The position numbers and the translations under genes were made by a program. The notes under the pieces are model-generated. The model had not been told where the DNA came from and made no database searches. It saw only the letters and a list, made by a program, of their open reading frames with translations. DNA of 64,000 bases. It comes from Colwellia sp. Arc7-635. GTDB lineage: Bacteria > Pseudomonadota > Gammaproteobacteria > Enterobacterales > Alteromonadaceae. This document shows positions 7,925 through 16,908 of the stretch, in pieces; within the stretch, counting starts at the first letter, position 1, and each line of letters opens with the position of its first letter. The stretch covers positions 248,001 through 312,000 of the forward strand of contig NZ_CP034660.1 in assembly GCF_003971255.1 (NCBI RefSeq). Direction: 5' to 3'.

Positions 7925-9240
7925 GTAAGTTAGCACGACTCCTTAATGTTGAACTCATGCTCTGTGCGGTATTTATTACTTTGTATGGTATTACTTCAAA
8001 TGGGCTGCTATTACTACTTGTGATGCTAGTTGGTATTGTTTGCGCTGTGGCATTACCGTTTGGTCGTAGTATTCAATTAGTGTTTTTTTTACTGCCTTGT
8101 TCTGAAGTTTTTACTCAATCATCTTATATTTCAATTTCGCTATTAACCTTCATTTTGCTGGCTATGTTCGGGCGATATTTATTAACTCACGCCTTTGAAA
8201 CTCAATATTCTCAGCCTGGTTTATTGTTAATGCTGTTGGTGTTACTTTATGAGTTAATGCATATTCTCTATAACCCTGTTATGGCATCTTCTACGACAGT
8301 TCGTTGGGTAATATTTTTCATTTTTACTTCGTTGTTATTATTTGATCGAAATAAATATTGTTCATTTTCTCAGCTAAGATTCGCGCTCTTATGCGGTGTA
8401 TGTATTTCAACGCTGTATGGACTATTGCATCAATATTTCTCACCTGTTAGCGCCCAGTCGTTAAAAACGATTACCCGCTTTGCGGGTGGAGCAGGTGACC
8501 CTAATAATTTTGGCTTGTTCTGTTTGCTGCTTATTTACTTTTATTTGCCAACAATTCCAAGAGAGAAAATACCCTCAACAACTTATGCGATTATTTTCAT
8601 GATGTTAGTATTTGGTGCGTTAACGGTGTCTCGTAGTTTCTTTATTGTTGCAACGCTGAGTTTGTTTACTTACTTTATTTTTTATTACCGTTCGGCATTG
8701 GGTGATATGTTTGTTCGCTTTTTGCTGTCGTTTAATGCTTTGCTGGTTTTATTTTGTTTATCTTGGCTAAGTGGTATTTCTTTTATTGCCGATCTAGATA
8801 TCTTTGCAAGGTTTAGCGGCGATAATTTGTCAGACTTAACGGGCTCTAGAAGCGATATTTTGCAAGAGTATGTTAGGCTTTTTTTTGAGTTACCCTATAG
8901 TTTTTTACTTTTTGGTGCCGGTATTAATGGTTATTTAGGATATTATAATTATTATTTTTTGCAGGCTGGACTGTTTCCTGAGGTCGTAGGACCGCATAAT
9001 ACCCTGCTAGAAATAATAATAAGTTTTGGCTTAATCGGTTTTAGCTTATTTGTTACTTATATTTATTTAGGCTTTCGGGCTGAAAGAAACCGCACTGCCA
9101 ATAGCCATGTTTTTCGTTTAGCTTGGCTACCCATCATAGTATTTTTATTGTACTGCTTTAGCCTTCAAAACTTAGGTAAGTATGGTAGTTATTTTATTTT
9201 AATGTTGATTGTTTATAACACTTATAGAAAAGACGCGTAG
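7915..9240 (+). CDS. O-antigen polymerase/ligase-type membrane protein (Wzy-like)
   Basis: 441 residues with about ten to twelve hydrophobic segments. A large periplasmic loop near residues 290-350 contains RFSGDNLSDLTGSRSDILQE and VVGPHNTLLEIIISFGLIG. The GPHN segment before a helix is typical of the Wzy/WaaL O-antigen ligase superfamily, and RFAGGAGDPNNFG is another family-like stretch. Wzy proteins polymerise lipid-linked repeats in the periplasm, and relatives ligate glycans to lipid A core or to protein. Position between glycosyltransferases and a flippase favours polymerase. It ends directly at the ATG of the next gene. Confidence 0.82.
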   Translation: MFVSKLARLLNVELMLCAVFITLYGITSNGLLLLLVMLVGIVCAVALPFGRSIQLVFFLLPCSEVFTQSSYISISLLTFILLAMFGRYLLTHAFETQYSQPGLLLMLLVLLYELMHILYNPVMASSTTVRWVIFFIFTSLLLFDRNKYCSFSQLRFALLCGVCISTLYGLLHQYFSPVSAQSLKTITRFAGGAGDPNNFGLFCLLLIYFYLPTIPREKIPSTTYAIIFMMLVFGALTVSRSFFIVATLSLFTYFIFYYRSALGDMFVRFLLSFNALLVLFCLSWLSGISFIADLDIFARFSGDNLSDLTGSRSDILQEYVRLFFELPYSFLLFGAGINGYLGYYNYYFLQAGLFPEVVGPHNTLLEIIISFGLIGFSLFVTYIYLGFRAERNRTANSHVFRLAWLPIIVFLLYCFSLQNLGKYGSYFILMLIVYNTYRKDA

Positions 9241-10761
9241 ATGACAAATTTGAGCCGAGAGCGGCGTAATGGCGTTTTACTTAGTTATTGTTCGATAGCA
9301 ATTCGAAATATTGCTGCCCTATTATTAATTCCTTTTATTATAAGTCACTTAGGTGTCAGTGATTACGGTATTTACAGCCTGGTTTCTGCCTTGGCTGGCT
9401 ATTTAATTGTGTTAGAGTTTGGCTTGGCAAACACCACTATTCGTTTTTTATCTGTTTATAAAGCTAATAACGATAAGGTGAAAGAGAGTGAATTTATCAG
9501 TAGTATTATTGTCATTTATGGTGCGTTAGCGCTCATCGTTGCTAGCGTAGGTCTCATTGTTTGGTTCAAGTTACCTGATATATTTTATCACTCGATGACC
9601 GCAACAGAAATTATATTATTACAGTCAGCATTTTTAGTGTTATTGGTGAATGTTGTTGTGACGTTAATGAGTAATTCACTGACTGGAATTATTAGTACAT
9701 ATCAGCGTTTTCGGTTTCAAAAAAGTACTGAAATCGTAGTTTTTATTGGCCGGTGTATTAGTGTTGTTGTTTGCTTGAAGTTAGGACTTGGCGTACTAGC
9801 CATTGTAATAATTGATACTGTGACTAACTTACTACACAGCTTGATACGTTTTGTTTATATTCGTCGGCATATTAATATTCAGTTTAAAGCGCGATTGCCT
9901 GACAAAGCCACGCTCAGAGAAATCTTTGTTTATTCATCTTTTATTGCGCTCAATGTTATTGTTAATCAAATTAATTGGCGGGTAGATAACTTAATTATCG
10001 GTACGTTAACGAACAGTAAAACCTTAGGTGTTTTTAACATTGGCAGTCAATTAGTGTTCAGTTTTATCGCCTTCGCTAGTGCAATTTCTAATATTTTCAC
10101 ACCTAAAATAGTTCAAATGGTTAAACAAGAAGTGTCAAAAGCTGATTTGATGGCGCAGCTTTGTACTATTGGTCGTTATCAAATGATGGTTTTGGGTTAT
10201 GTGTTTGTGGTTTTTTCTGTTTTTGGTGAACTGTTTATCCATTTGTTTGTTGGTGACGAGTTTTCTGAAGCCTTTTGGGTGGCTCTTATCCCCATGGTGC
10301 CCTTTATGTTCGTGTTAGCACAAACATCTACCAATGCAGTATTACAAGCACTTAATAAGCATAAAATACGGAGTCTATTGTTGTTGGCAACCGCTATTGC
10401 GAATATTGTTATCTCGATTTTCTTAGTAAAAGAACTAGGTATGATTGGTGCCGTGTGGGGTACAGCAATCGCGTTATTTGTTGGTGAACTGTTATTGGTT
10501 AATATCTATTTATATCGTGTAGTACAACTAAATATGCTTTATTTTTATCAGGAGTTAGTTCGTTACTCTTTACCCGTTATATTAGTGGCAGCAATCGCCG
10601 CATATTTTATTTCAAACTATATATCATCGACTTGGTTAGGCTTAGTTGTTGGTTGTGTGCTAACAGGTGCTGTTTATGCAGTATGCGGTTATTTTTTCAG
10701 TTTAGTACCATATGAACGAGAAGAAATTAATCGTTTAATTTTTAAGGCTAAAGCAAAATAA
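9241..10761 (+). CDS. Polysaccharide flippase (Wzx/MATE-like oligosaccharide translocase)
   Basis: 506 residues and about 14 predicted membrane segments. The N-terminus (SIAIRNIAALLLIPFIISHL, then GVSDYGIYSLVSALAGYL) is characteristic of the Wzx family of the MOP superfamily. These proteins flip undecaprenyl-diphosphate-linked repeat units to the periplasmic side. The start codon follows the polymerase stop without a gap, so the two are probably translationally coupled. Presence of both Wzx and Wzy indicates a Wzx/Wzy-dependent route rather than an ABC-transporter route. Confidence 0.87.
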   Translation: MTNLSRERRNGVLLSYCSIAIRNIAALLLIPFIISHLGVSDYGIYSLVSALAGYLIVLEFGLANTTIRFLSVYKANNDKVKESEFISSIIVIYGALALIVASVGLIVWFKLPDIFYHSMTATEIILLQSAFLVLLVNVVVTLMSNSLTGIISTYQRFRFQKSTEIVVFIGRCISVVVCLKLGLGVLAIVIIDTVTNLLHSLIRFVYIRRHINIQFKARLPDKATLREIFVYSSFIALNVIVNQINWRVDNLIIGTLTNSKTLGVFNIGSQLVFSFIAFASAISNIFTPKIVQMVKQEVSKADLMAQLCTIGRYQMMVLGYVFVVFSVFGELFIHLFVGDEFSEAFWVALIPMVPFMFVLAQTSTNAVLQALNKHKIRSLLLLATAIANIVISIFLVKELGMIGAVWGTAIALFVGELLLVNIYLYRVVQLNMLYFYQELVRYSLPVILVAAIAAYFISNYISSTWLGLVVGCVLTGAVYAVCGYFFSLVPYEREEINRLIFKAKAK

Positions 10762-10834
10762 TTGTGCTTTATCGTTCTGGTTAGCAGGTTCAGTATTTAC
10801 CTTTTAACTCTCTAATTTTTGTAAGGCGTTATTT

Positions 10835-11943
10835 TTGAAAATTGTCATTGTTGGTGCTTATCCTAATTCGATTATTAGCTTTCGAGGTTCCTTAATACGT
10901 GCATTTGTTGATGCTGGTCATGATGTTACTGTAATGACTGCAGATGCTGCGCCAGAAGTTGTTGAGCAAGTAACAGCGCTGGGGCAGTATTTAAGCCTTA
11001 TCATGTTGAACGTAATGGTTTAAATCCGATTGCAGATATCAAAACTTTATTCGAGCTTAAAAAAGCTCTAACTTTATTACAGCCTGATCAGGTGTTGGCC
11101 TACACTATTAAACCTATTATTTGGGGAGGAATTGCGGCTAGGATCATTGGTTTTAAAGGTTTTAACGCGATGATTACTGGCTTAGGTTACGCTTTTGAAA
11201 AAGGCTCATTGGCACGTAATTCAGTTAACTTTATTGTTAAAAACTTATATCGATTTTCTTTGGCAAATGCGAAGAGTGTTATTTTTCAAAATCAAGATAA
11301 CCGTAAGTTATTCGTGGGTTTAGGACTAGTTTCAAGCGATAAATGTCATCGAGTTTTTGGCTCAGGTGTTGATCTCAACGAATATAAGCAGCAACCCTTA
11401 CCAATTAAAGAGCCGACTTTTTTGCTTATTGCGCGTTTATTAGGCGACAAAGGCATTCGAGAGTATGCAGATGCCGCTAAAATAGTTAAGCAGCGTTACC
11501 CAAAAGCCATTTTTCAGCTTTTAGGGCCTTATGACAGCTCGCCAGATAAGATTGGTCCGACTGAGATCGAGCAGTGGCAGAGCAGCGGCCACATTGAATA
11601 CTTAGGCGCCACAAAGAATGTTAAACCGTTTATTGAAGCTTGCCATATCTATACTTTACCTTCTTATCACGAAGGCTTGCCACGCACTGTGCTTGAGGCT
11701 ATGAGTATGGGAAGGCCAATACTGACAACAGATACTTCTGGCTGCAGAGATACGGTTGTTAATGGTGAGAATGGTTTGTTAGTACCTACACGCAATGTTG
11801 CTGAGCTGGCAAAGGCTATGGTTTGGTTTATAGAACATCCAGGACAATGGCAACGTATGGCAAGTAGCAGTAGAAAAATGGTCGAAGATAAGTTTAATGT
11901 GCATCAGGTTAATGCGGCTATTAGCGACATTATGGCGCTTTAA
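10835..11943 (+). pseudogene. PglA-like GT4 glycosyltransferase, interrupted by a one-base frameshift
   Basis: Two frames together make one complete GT4 protein of about 370 residues. The first frame starts at TTG 10835 (AAGG upstream; MKIVIVGAYPNSIISFRGSL) and runs correctly to GTG...ALG at 10984, then drifts to a stop at 11023. The second frame continues AVFKPYHVERNGLNPIADI and runs to 11943 with ITGLGYAF, LLIARLLGDKGI and SYHEGLPRTVLEAMSMGRP. The switch is at the G run 10981-10984: five Gs instead of four would restore the frame. The product resembles PglA and related transferases that add a sugar to lipid-linked bacillosamine, which fits the locus. The lesion may be real or a homopolymer undercall. 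Nothing else in the gene has decayed. Confidence 0.85.
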
Positions 11944-12009
11944 TATTAATAACCCTGCTGGTGAATTATAGTTTGTTCTATATCAATTAAGAATGATAAA
12001 TAATGCAAA

Positions 12010-12024
12010 TGATATTGATTACTA
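12010..12024. promoter_or_regulatory. Possible Fur box upstream of the TonB receptor
   Basis: The 15 bases TGATATTGATTACTA fit the 7-1-7 Fur inverted repeat (TGATAAT-N-ATTATCA) at 11 of 14 positions. They lie 58 bases before the preferred receptor start, in an AT-rich region. Fur repression would match an iron-siderophore receptor. AT-rich sequence gives such matches by chance fairly often, so this is tentative. Confidence 0.35.
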
Positions 12025-12081
12025 TTTGATGTCGTGATTAAATGCGCACAATTCAATTTATTGTTTCTTTATAGGTTAAGT

Positions 12082-14256
12082 ATGCAAACTTTTTCTTTTC
12101 GACCAGCATTAATCGCTTTTTCTGTTGCTAGTGCTCTTTCTAACTCTGCAATAGCAGATGATGATATGGAGCATTTAACTATTTTTGGTAATGCTCAAGC
12201 TGTTAATGATATTCCCGGCAGTGCGCATCTGATTTCGCAAACGGAATTAGAAAAATTCGACTTTACCGATATTATGCGAACTTTAACATCAGTACCGGGT
12301 GTTTATGTTCTTGAAGAAGATGGCTATGGTTTACGCCCTAACATTGGTATGCGTGGTACCGGGCAAAATCGTAGTGAAAAAATTACTATTATGGAAGATG
12401 GTGTTTTAGCTGCACCCGCACCTTACTCTGCGCCATCGGCATACTATTTTCCTACTGCCGGCCGTATGCAACAAATTGAAGTACTCAAAGGTACATCAAG
12501 CGCAATGTATGGTCCTCGTACTACTGGTGGCGTGATTAACATGCTATCTCGCACTATCCCTGAAGAAGCTCTTGCTGGACAGATTAGCTTAAGCGCTGGT
12601 CAAGACGGCTTTGGTAAAGCGCATGCCTACGTAGGTGGAGCGGGAGAAAATGTCTCTTCACTTGTTGAGGTTTTTCGTTATCAAGCGGATGGCTTTAAAA
12701 ATGTCAATCACACCGGTGATGATACAGGTTTTGTTAAAAACGACATCATGGCAAAAATGATGATCAACAGTGATGCTGATGCCAAGTACTATCAAGAATT
12801 AGAATTCAAACTAAAGTATTCAGATGAAGATTCAGATGAAACTTATATGGGGTTAACAGAAGCCGATTTTAAATCTAACCCGTACTCTCGATATTCAGCA
12901 TCGCAACTTGATAATATGGATACTGAGCATAAGCAACTGCAAGTTAACCATCACATTAAGTTATCTGACCAATTCACGTTAGGCACAACGGCTTACTATA
13001 ACGAATTTAGTCGTAACTGGTATAAAACCAGTAAAGTTAACGGAAAGAGCCTTAGTAGTGGTGGTATAGACTTTGCTGCCAAATTTGATAATGGTTCATT
13101 TGCCAGTGACGAAATACGTGTTGATGTAAAAGCTAATAGTCGTGATTATTTATCAAAAGGTATTCAAACGGTATTAAATGCTGACTTTGGTGACCACCAA
13201 GTGAAATTTGGTGCCCGTTATCATGAAGATGAAATGGATCGCTTTCAGTGGGTTGATACATATAGCTTAGATAATACTGACTATGAGATGACACTCACTA
13301 ATGCAGGAATACATGGTGAAGACTCAAATCGCATTGATTCAGCAGAGGCAATAGCTTTATTTATTCACGACGAGTTTACATTTGGTGATTTTATTATCAA
13401 TGCTGGTTTACGTTATGAAGATATGACTATTTCACGTAAAGATTGGGGGAGTGGTGTTGCTGACCGAAATCAACCTTTAAAGACAGATATTAGCAATGAC
13501 GTCGATGTTTTATTGCCATCATTAGCCGTAACTTACCGTGTAAATAACGATTTAATTATCCTTGGCGGTGTGCAAAAAGGTTTTGCTCCACCAGCACCAG
13601 GTAATGATAAAGCAGAAAATGAAGAAAGTATTAACTACGAGTTAGGTTTACGTTTTAATCAAGAAGCGTTAAGTACTGAGGCACTATTTTTCTATTCTGA
13701 TTACGACAATATGCATGGCAACTGTACTGCGAATCAAGGTTGTGATGAAGAAAATATTGGTAATCAATATAATGCTGGTGAAGTAAAGGTTTCAGGTCTA
13801 GAAGCTAAAGCAGGGTACGAATTTTCTGCAGGCTCAGTAACAATCCCTGTTAGTTTAACTTACACCTTTACTGAAACAGAATTTCAAAACTCATTTGAAT
13901 CAGGGTTAGACACTTGGGGTGAAGTTGAAGCTGGTTTTGAATTACCGTATATCCCAGAGAATCAACTACAACTAAACGTTGGTGTTGTTGGTGATAATTG
14001 GCGCGGTGATGTTTTAGTGCGTTATATGGATGAGATGCGAACAACTGCCGGCCAGGGGGCAGTTGCTTCGAATCAATCAATTGATAGTCGTACCGTTGTT
14101 GATATGGCTGCACACTATAGTGTTGCTGATAACCAAGAAATTACTTTCAACGTTGATAATTTACTTGATAAAGAATACATGGCAACACGTACACATGGTT
14201 CTATTATGGTAGGTAAACCACGCAGTATTACATTAGGGTATAAATACCGCTTCTAA
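12082..14256 (+). CDS. TonB-dependent receptor, FecA-like (iron chelate uptake)
   Basis: An outer-membrane receptor of 724 residues. A signal peptide (MQTFSFRPALIAFSVASALS, cleaved after IADD or nearby) leads to a short TonB-box-like stretch (MEHLTIFG). The plug domain follows, with RPNIGMRGTGQNRSEKITIM, APAPYSAPSAYYFP and VLKGTSSAMYGPRTTGGVIN, closely like FecA and its relatives. The last 550 residues form the 22-strand barrel and end in aromatic YKYRF. It lacks the N-terminal signalling domain of E. coli FecA, and no FecIR pair is nearby, so it should not act as a signal transducer. A GTG at 12034 is in frame, but ATG 12082 has AGG upstream and starts the signal peptide. The ligand (ferric citrate or another chelate) is not certain. 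Confidence 0.9.
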   Translation: MQTFSFRPALIAFSVASALSNSAIADDDMEHLTIFGNAQAVNDIPGSAHLISQTELEKFDFTDIMRTLTSVPGVYVLEEDGYGLRPNIGMRGTGQNRSEKITIMEDGVLAAPAPYSAPSAYYFPTAGRMQQIEVLKGTSSAMYGPRTTGGVINMLSRTIPEEALAGQISLSAGQDGFGKAHAYVGGAGENVSSLVEVFRYQADGFKNVNHTGDDTGFVKNDIMAKMMINSDADAKYYQELEFKLKYSDEDSDETYMGLTEADFKSNPYSRYSASQLDNMDTEHKQLQVNHHIKLSDQFTLGTTAYYNEFSRNWYKTSKVNGKSLSSGGIDFAAKFDNGSFASDEIRVDVKANSRDYLSKGIQTVLNADFGDHQVKFGARYHEDEMDRFQWVDTYSLDNTDYEMTLTNAGIHGEDSNRIDSAEAIALFIHDEFTFGDFIINAGLRYEDMTISRKDWGSGVADRNQPLKTDISNDVDVLLPSLAVTYRVNNDLIILGGVQKGFAPPAPGNDKAENEESINYELGLRFNQEALSTEALFFYSDYDNMHGNCTANQGCDEENIGNQYNAGEVKVSGLEAKAGYEFSAGSVTIPVSLTYTFTETEFQNSFESGLDTWGEVEAGFELPYIPENQLQLNVGVVGDNWRGDVLVRYMDEMRTTAGQGAVASNQSIDSRTVVDMAAHYSVADNQEITFNVDNLLDKEYMATRTHGSIMVGKPRSITLGYKYRF

Positions 14257-14280
14257 AGTAAAGCATGTATTAGAAGTATA

Positions 14281-14306
14281 AAAAGCGAGCTACTGCTCGC
14301 TTTTTT
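14281..14306 (+). terminator. Rho-independent terminator after the TonB receptor
   Basis: A 10-base stem (AAAAGCGAGC paired with GCTCGCTTTT) with the loop TACT is followed by a T run. It begins 25 bases after the receptor stop codon. Confidence 0.85.
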
Positions 14307-14390
14307 GATCTACCAAAGAAAGTATTTCTAGCTATACTATCGCAAGAAATCTTTTATGATAAAAATCAAAACAATAAACAGGGATATATT

Positions 14391-15221
14391 ATGGAAATGA
14401 ATGCGAGTACCTTTGAAAGATACGCGACGATGCTAGGAGACTTAACTGTGCAGTTTGGCACCAAATTGCTTGTTGCTGTTATTGTCTTAATGGTTGGGCT
14501 TTGGATAATTAAGCGTATATTGAAGTTATTTGATCTGGCGATGCTGAAGAAAAAAGTAGAGATCACTTTGCATCAATTTATGCTGAGTATTATTAGTATT
14601 CTACTGAAAGCTATATTAGTGATTATTTTTGCTTCTATGGTAGGTGTGGAAACCACTTCATTGATTGCAGTTCTTGGCGCTGCAGGCCTTGCTATAGGCT
14701 TAGCATTGCAAGGGAGTTTATCTAACTTTGCTGGCGGTATTTTAATTTTATTCTTTAAGCCTTTTAAATCGGGTGATGTGATTGACGCTCAAGGATATGT
14801 TGGTGTAGTGCAAGAGATTCAAATCTTCAACACCATCTTACTGACCTTAGACAATCAACGAGTTATTATTCCTAATGGTTTGTTATCAAATGGCTGTGTA
14901 AAAAATGTTTTTGTCGAAACAACCCGTCGAGTAGACTTAACTTTTGGCATTAGCTACGGTGACGACATCAAAAAAGCGAAAACAGTTTTACAAAATGTAC
15001 TCGATGCCAATGAGCATATTTTGAAATCACCACAAGCGGATATTTTTGTTTCAGCCCATGCTGACAGCTCAATCAATATTCTTGTTCGTCCTTGGGTCAA
15101 CTCAGAAAATTATTGGCCAGTGTATTTTGGTGTGATGGAAGAAGTTAAATTAGCCTTTGATAGAGAAGATATTACTATCCCGTTCCCACAACGCGATGTA
15201 CATATGATTCAACCTAAATAG
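14391..15221 (+). CDS. mscS: Small-conductance mechanosensitive channel, MscS family
   Basis: 276 residues, the usual MscS length. Three transmembrane helices occupy the first 120 residues or so. The pore helix TM3 shows the Gly/Ala-rich packing AVLGAAGLAIGLALQGSLSN and is followed by FAGGILILFFKPFKSGD. The beta domain holds IPNGLLSNG, and the C-terminal cytoplasmic vestibule ends PFPQRDVHM. MscS opens under membrane tension to release osmolytes during hypo-osmotic shock. AGGGA precedes the ATG at good spacing. It is monocistronic, lying between two terminator-like regions. Confidence 0.95.
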   Translation: MEMNASTFERYATMLGDLTVQFGTKLLVAVIVLMVGLWIIKRILKLFDLAMLKKKVEITLHQFMLSIISILLKAILVIIFASMVGVETTSLIAVLGAAGLAIGLALQGSLSNFAGGILILFFKPFKSGDVIDAQGYVGVVQEIQIFNTILLTLDNQRVIIPNGLLSNGCVKNVFVETTRRVDLTFGISYGDDIKKAKTVLQNVLDANEHILKSPQADIFVSAHADSSINILVRPWVNSENYWPVYFGVMEEVKLAFDREDITIPFPQRDVHMIQPK

Positions 15222-15229
15222 GTAAATAT

Positions 15230-15261
15230 CATATCAGTAGCTTATAAAAGTCACTGATATG
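15230..15261 (+). other. Hairpin downstream of mscS
   Basis: An inverted repeat (CATATCAGT / ACTGATATG) starts eight bases after the mscS stop. It lacks a T run, so it is an mRNA 3'-end hairpin rather than a clear intrinsic terminator. The rest of 15222-15451, the 230-base gap to the convergent thioredoxin gene, shows nothing else I can support. Confidence 0.4.
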
Positions 15262-15451
15262 TGGAAAATTAGAGCCGACTAATGACTTGCTGATACTCTT
15301 TGTTATAAAAACATGAAGGCAGTGGTTAGTTGGCTTTTTTAATTCTCACCGTTAACTATCGAATATGTAGTTGTCGAATCCAGTTGCCGAATTTAATGAA
15401 CTTATTGGATTAGGCAAACTGACGTTTACTGATAAGAGCTAACGAGAAGCG

Positions 15452-15946
15452 TTATGGTTTTTGTGCTGTAGAGTTTAATAAAGCAATAAGCTCTTTTTCA
15501 TAAGCGACTTTTTTTTCTTGATTAAAGCCAACGTGAACACTGACTATTTGTCCTTGTCGGTTAATTATAAAACTGCTGGGCATGCCTCTTAATTTATATT
15601 TTCTGGCAATTAAACCCTTAGGGTCATAAATAACAGGGAAGCTGGCCGGGTTTTGCAGTAAAAATTCATCAGCTAACGCACGACTATGATCTAAGTTGAT
15701 GCTTAAAATGGTGAGTCCTTGCGCTTGATATTGTGCTTTTAAATTATTCATCCAAGGAAGTGACGCACGACAAGGAATACACCAAGAAGCCCAAAAATCT
15801 ACGTAGACAACCTTACCAACTTCATTTTTGAGTTGTTTATCTAATAATTCAACAACACTTAACGTTGGCTCACTATCGGCAAAGCTAGGGGGAGAAAAAG
15901 AGCTTAATGCTACGACTAACATACATGCTATAAAAGTTTTTATCAT
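15452..15946 (-). CDS. TlpA/ResA-like periplasmic thiol-disulfide protein
   Basis: 164 residues: a signal peptide (KTFIACMLVVALSSFSPPSF), then a thioredoxin fold with the active site DFWASWCIPCRASLPWMNNL (CxxC near residue 57) and the cis-proline loop LRGMPSSFIINRQGQI. The fold belongs to the AhpC-TSA/Redoxin group used for cytochrome c maturation or general thiol reduction in the periplasm. There are no cytochrome-biogenesis genes alongside, so the partner is unknown. It faces mscS and stands alone, upstream of the inverted-repeat element. Confidence 0.87.
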   Translation of the reverse strand: MIKTFIACMLVVALSSFSPPSFADSEPTLSVVELLDKQLKNEVGKVVYVDFWASWCIPCRASLPWMNNLKAQYQAQGLTILSINLDHSRALADEFLLQNPASFPVIYDPKGLIARKYKLRGMPSSFIINRQGQIVSVHVGFNQEKKVAYEKELIALLNSTAQKP

Positions 15947-16072
15947 TATATGACCGATATCAATTGAGCGATTTTAGGCTATTTAAGCACGTAACCCATT
16001 ATTCTCAAAGAAAGCGCTTAGCGAAGCGTTAATTTTATTGGTGGAATACAAGCAAGCCGAGTCAGTTTTTAA

Positions 16073-16339
16073 TATACCCAAGCCACTTGAATCTGCAGGA
16101 TTCAGCAAGTCGAGAAAGGGTTAGCACCAAGGCATTGATTGAAGAGAATGGTTGTTCCATTGTCGAAATCACTAACGCCGGAGATGACCCTTTATCGCCT
16201 TGCCCGAAGGGAGCTAAGCTAGAAAACCAACTCCGCGTTGCAGCACTCGATAAGGGAATAACCATTGTCTTCGTGCTGCGCCTTGACCTGATTTCCTAGC
16301 TTAGCTCTGAAACTGCATCTTCAAGTGGTTTGGGTATAT
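16073..16339. repeat. MITE-like element with 32-base imperfect terminal inverted repeats
   Basis: The left end reads TATACCCAAGCCACTTGAA and the reverse complement of the right end reads TATACCCAAACCACTTGAA. The match continues past this with a few mismatches and one indel, to about 29 of 32 positions. Inside, GAGCTAAGCTAG (16211-16222) pairs with CTAGCTTAGCTC (16296-16307), and GCAGCAC (16240-16246) with GTGCTGC (16273-16279), so the right half folds into one long nested hairpin. An open frame of about 70 codons on the plus strand is probably incidental. No transposase is present, so the element would be non-autonomous. From general knowledge, similar repeats are scattered in Alteromonadales genomes. 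Copy number here cannot be tested. Confidence 0.7.
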
Positions 16340-16371
16340 AATCATTGGGTCGCCGATTTAGAGAATACATT

Positions 16372-16878
16372 ATGACTTTTAAAACTGTTCGTCAAAAAAT
16401 AAGCTTTGCTCACCATTCTATTATCTATGGCTTACTCGCTGTTACGTTAAGTTCGCCTATTTACGCTGAGCAAAACGAAATATCTGATGAAATGAATCAA
16501 TGGCTAAAGTCCCGATTTAGCGCCCAGCATGAAGCGCTTATCCCCATTGTAGCAGTGGCTGACATGTTGTATAGCTGTCAACAAGAAAAGGGAATAGGCC
16601 AAAATATAGCGATTAAAAACTTAATCACGACATTGGATAAAAATACTCTAGCTGAGCAATTAATAACTTGTTTAGCTGGAGCTTCACCTAAGTCAGATAT
16701 CGCATTGAATTATGGCTTAAAAGGCTGTTTTCATGAGCAACTTGCTGAATTGTCTGCAGTAGAGCAACAACAAAAAATGCGTTTAGTTACTAAGGCGATA
16801 GCGGCACTATCAAGAAATGAGCGACAAAAGAGCTTTACTCAATGTGTTACTGAACAAGCTATTCACTATTTACGTTAG
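16372..16878 (+). CDS. Uncharacterised periplasmic protein with four cysteines
   Basis: I do not recognise this 168-residue protein. An N-terminal signal sequence (SIIYGLLAVTLSSPIYA, then EQNE) predicts export. The mature part is mostly helical and hydrophilic, with four cysteines in YSCQQ, ITCLAG, KGCFHE and TQCVTE. They could form two disulfides, which is suggestive with a TlpA-like protein one gene away on the other strand. The ATG at 16372 has GAGA upstream, and an in-frame TTG at 16345 is less likely. The right end of the MITE-like element lies only about 30 bases upstream and ends in a perfect TATAAT (16337-16342), so it could contribute to the promoter. Confidence 0.7.
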   Translation: MTFKTVRQKISFAHHSIIYGLLAVTLSSPIYAEQNEISDEMNQWLKSRFSAQHEALIPIVAVADMLYSCQQEKGIGQNIAIKNLITTLDKNTLAEQLITCLAGASPKSDIALNYGLKGCFHEQLAELSAVEQQQKMRLVTKAIAALSRNERQKSFTQCVTEQAIHYLR

Positions 16879-16908
16879 TGCTTTTATTTCAGTGCTTTGA
16901 GGGTGTCG

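Noticed and set aside
11092..11943. A separate glycosyltransferase starting at GTG 11092
   Set aside because: The frame upstream of this GTG continues the same GT4 protein without a break back to the G run at 10981, so this is the second part of one frameshifted gene.
16087..16299. 70-codon plus-strand ORF and a 67-codon minus-strand ORF inside the inverted-repeat element
   Set aside because: Both lie entirely within the repeat and follow its palindromic symmetry. There is no ribosome binding site or known domain.
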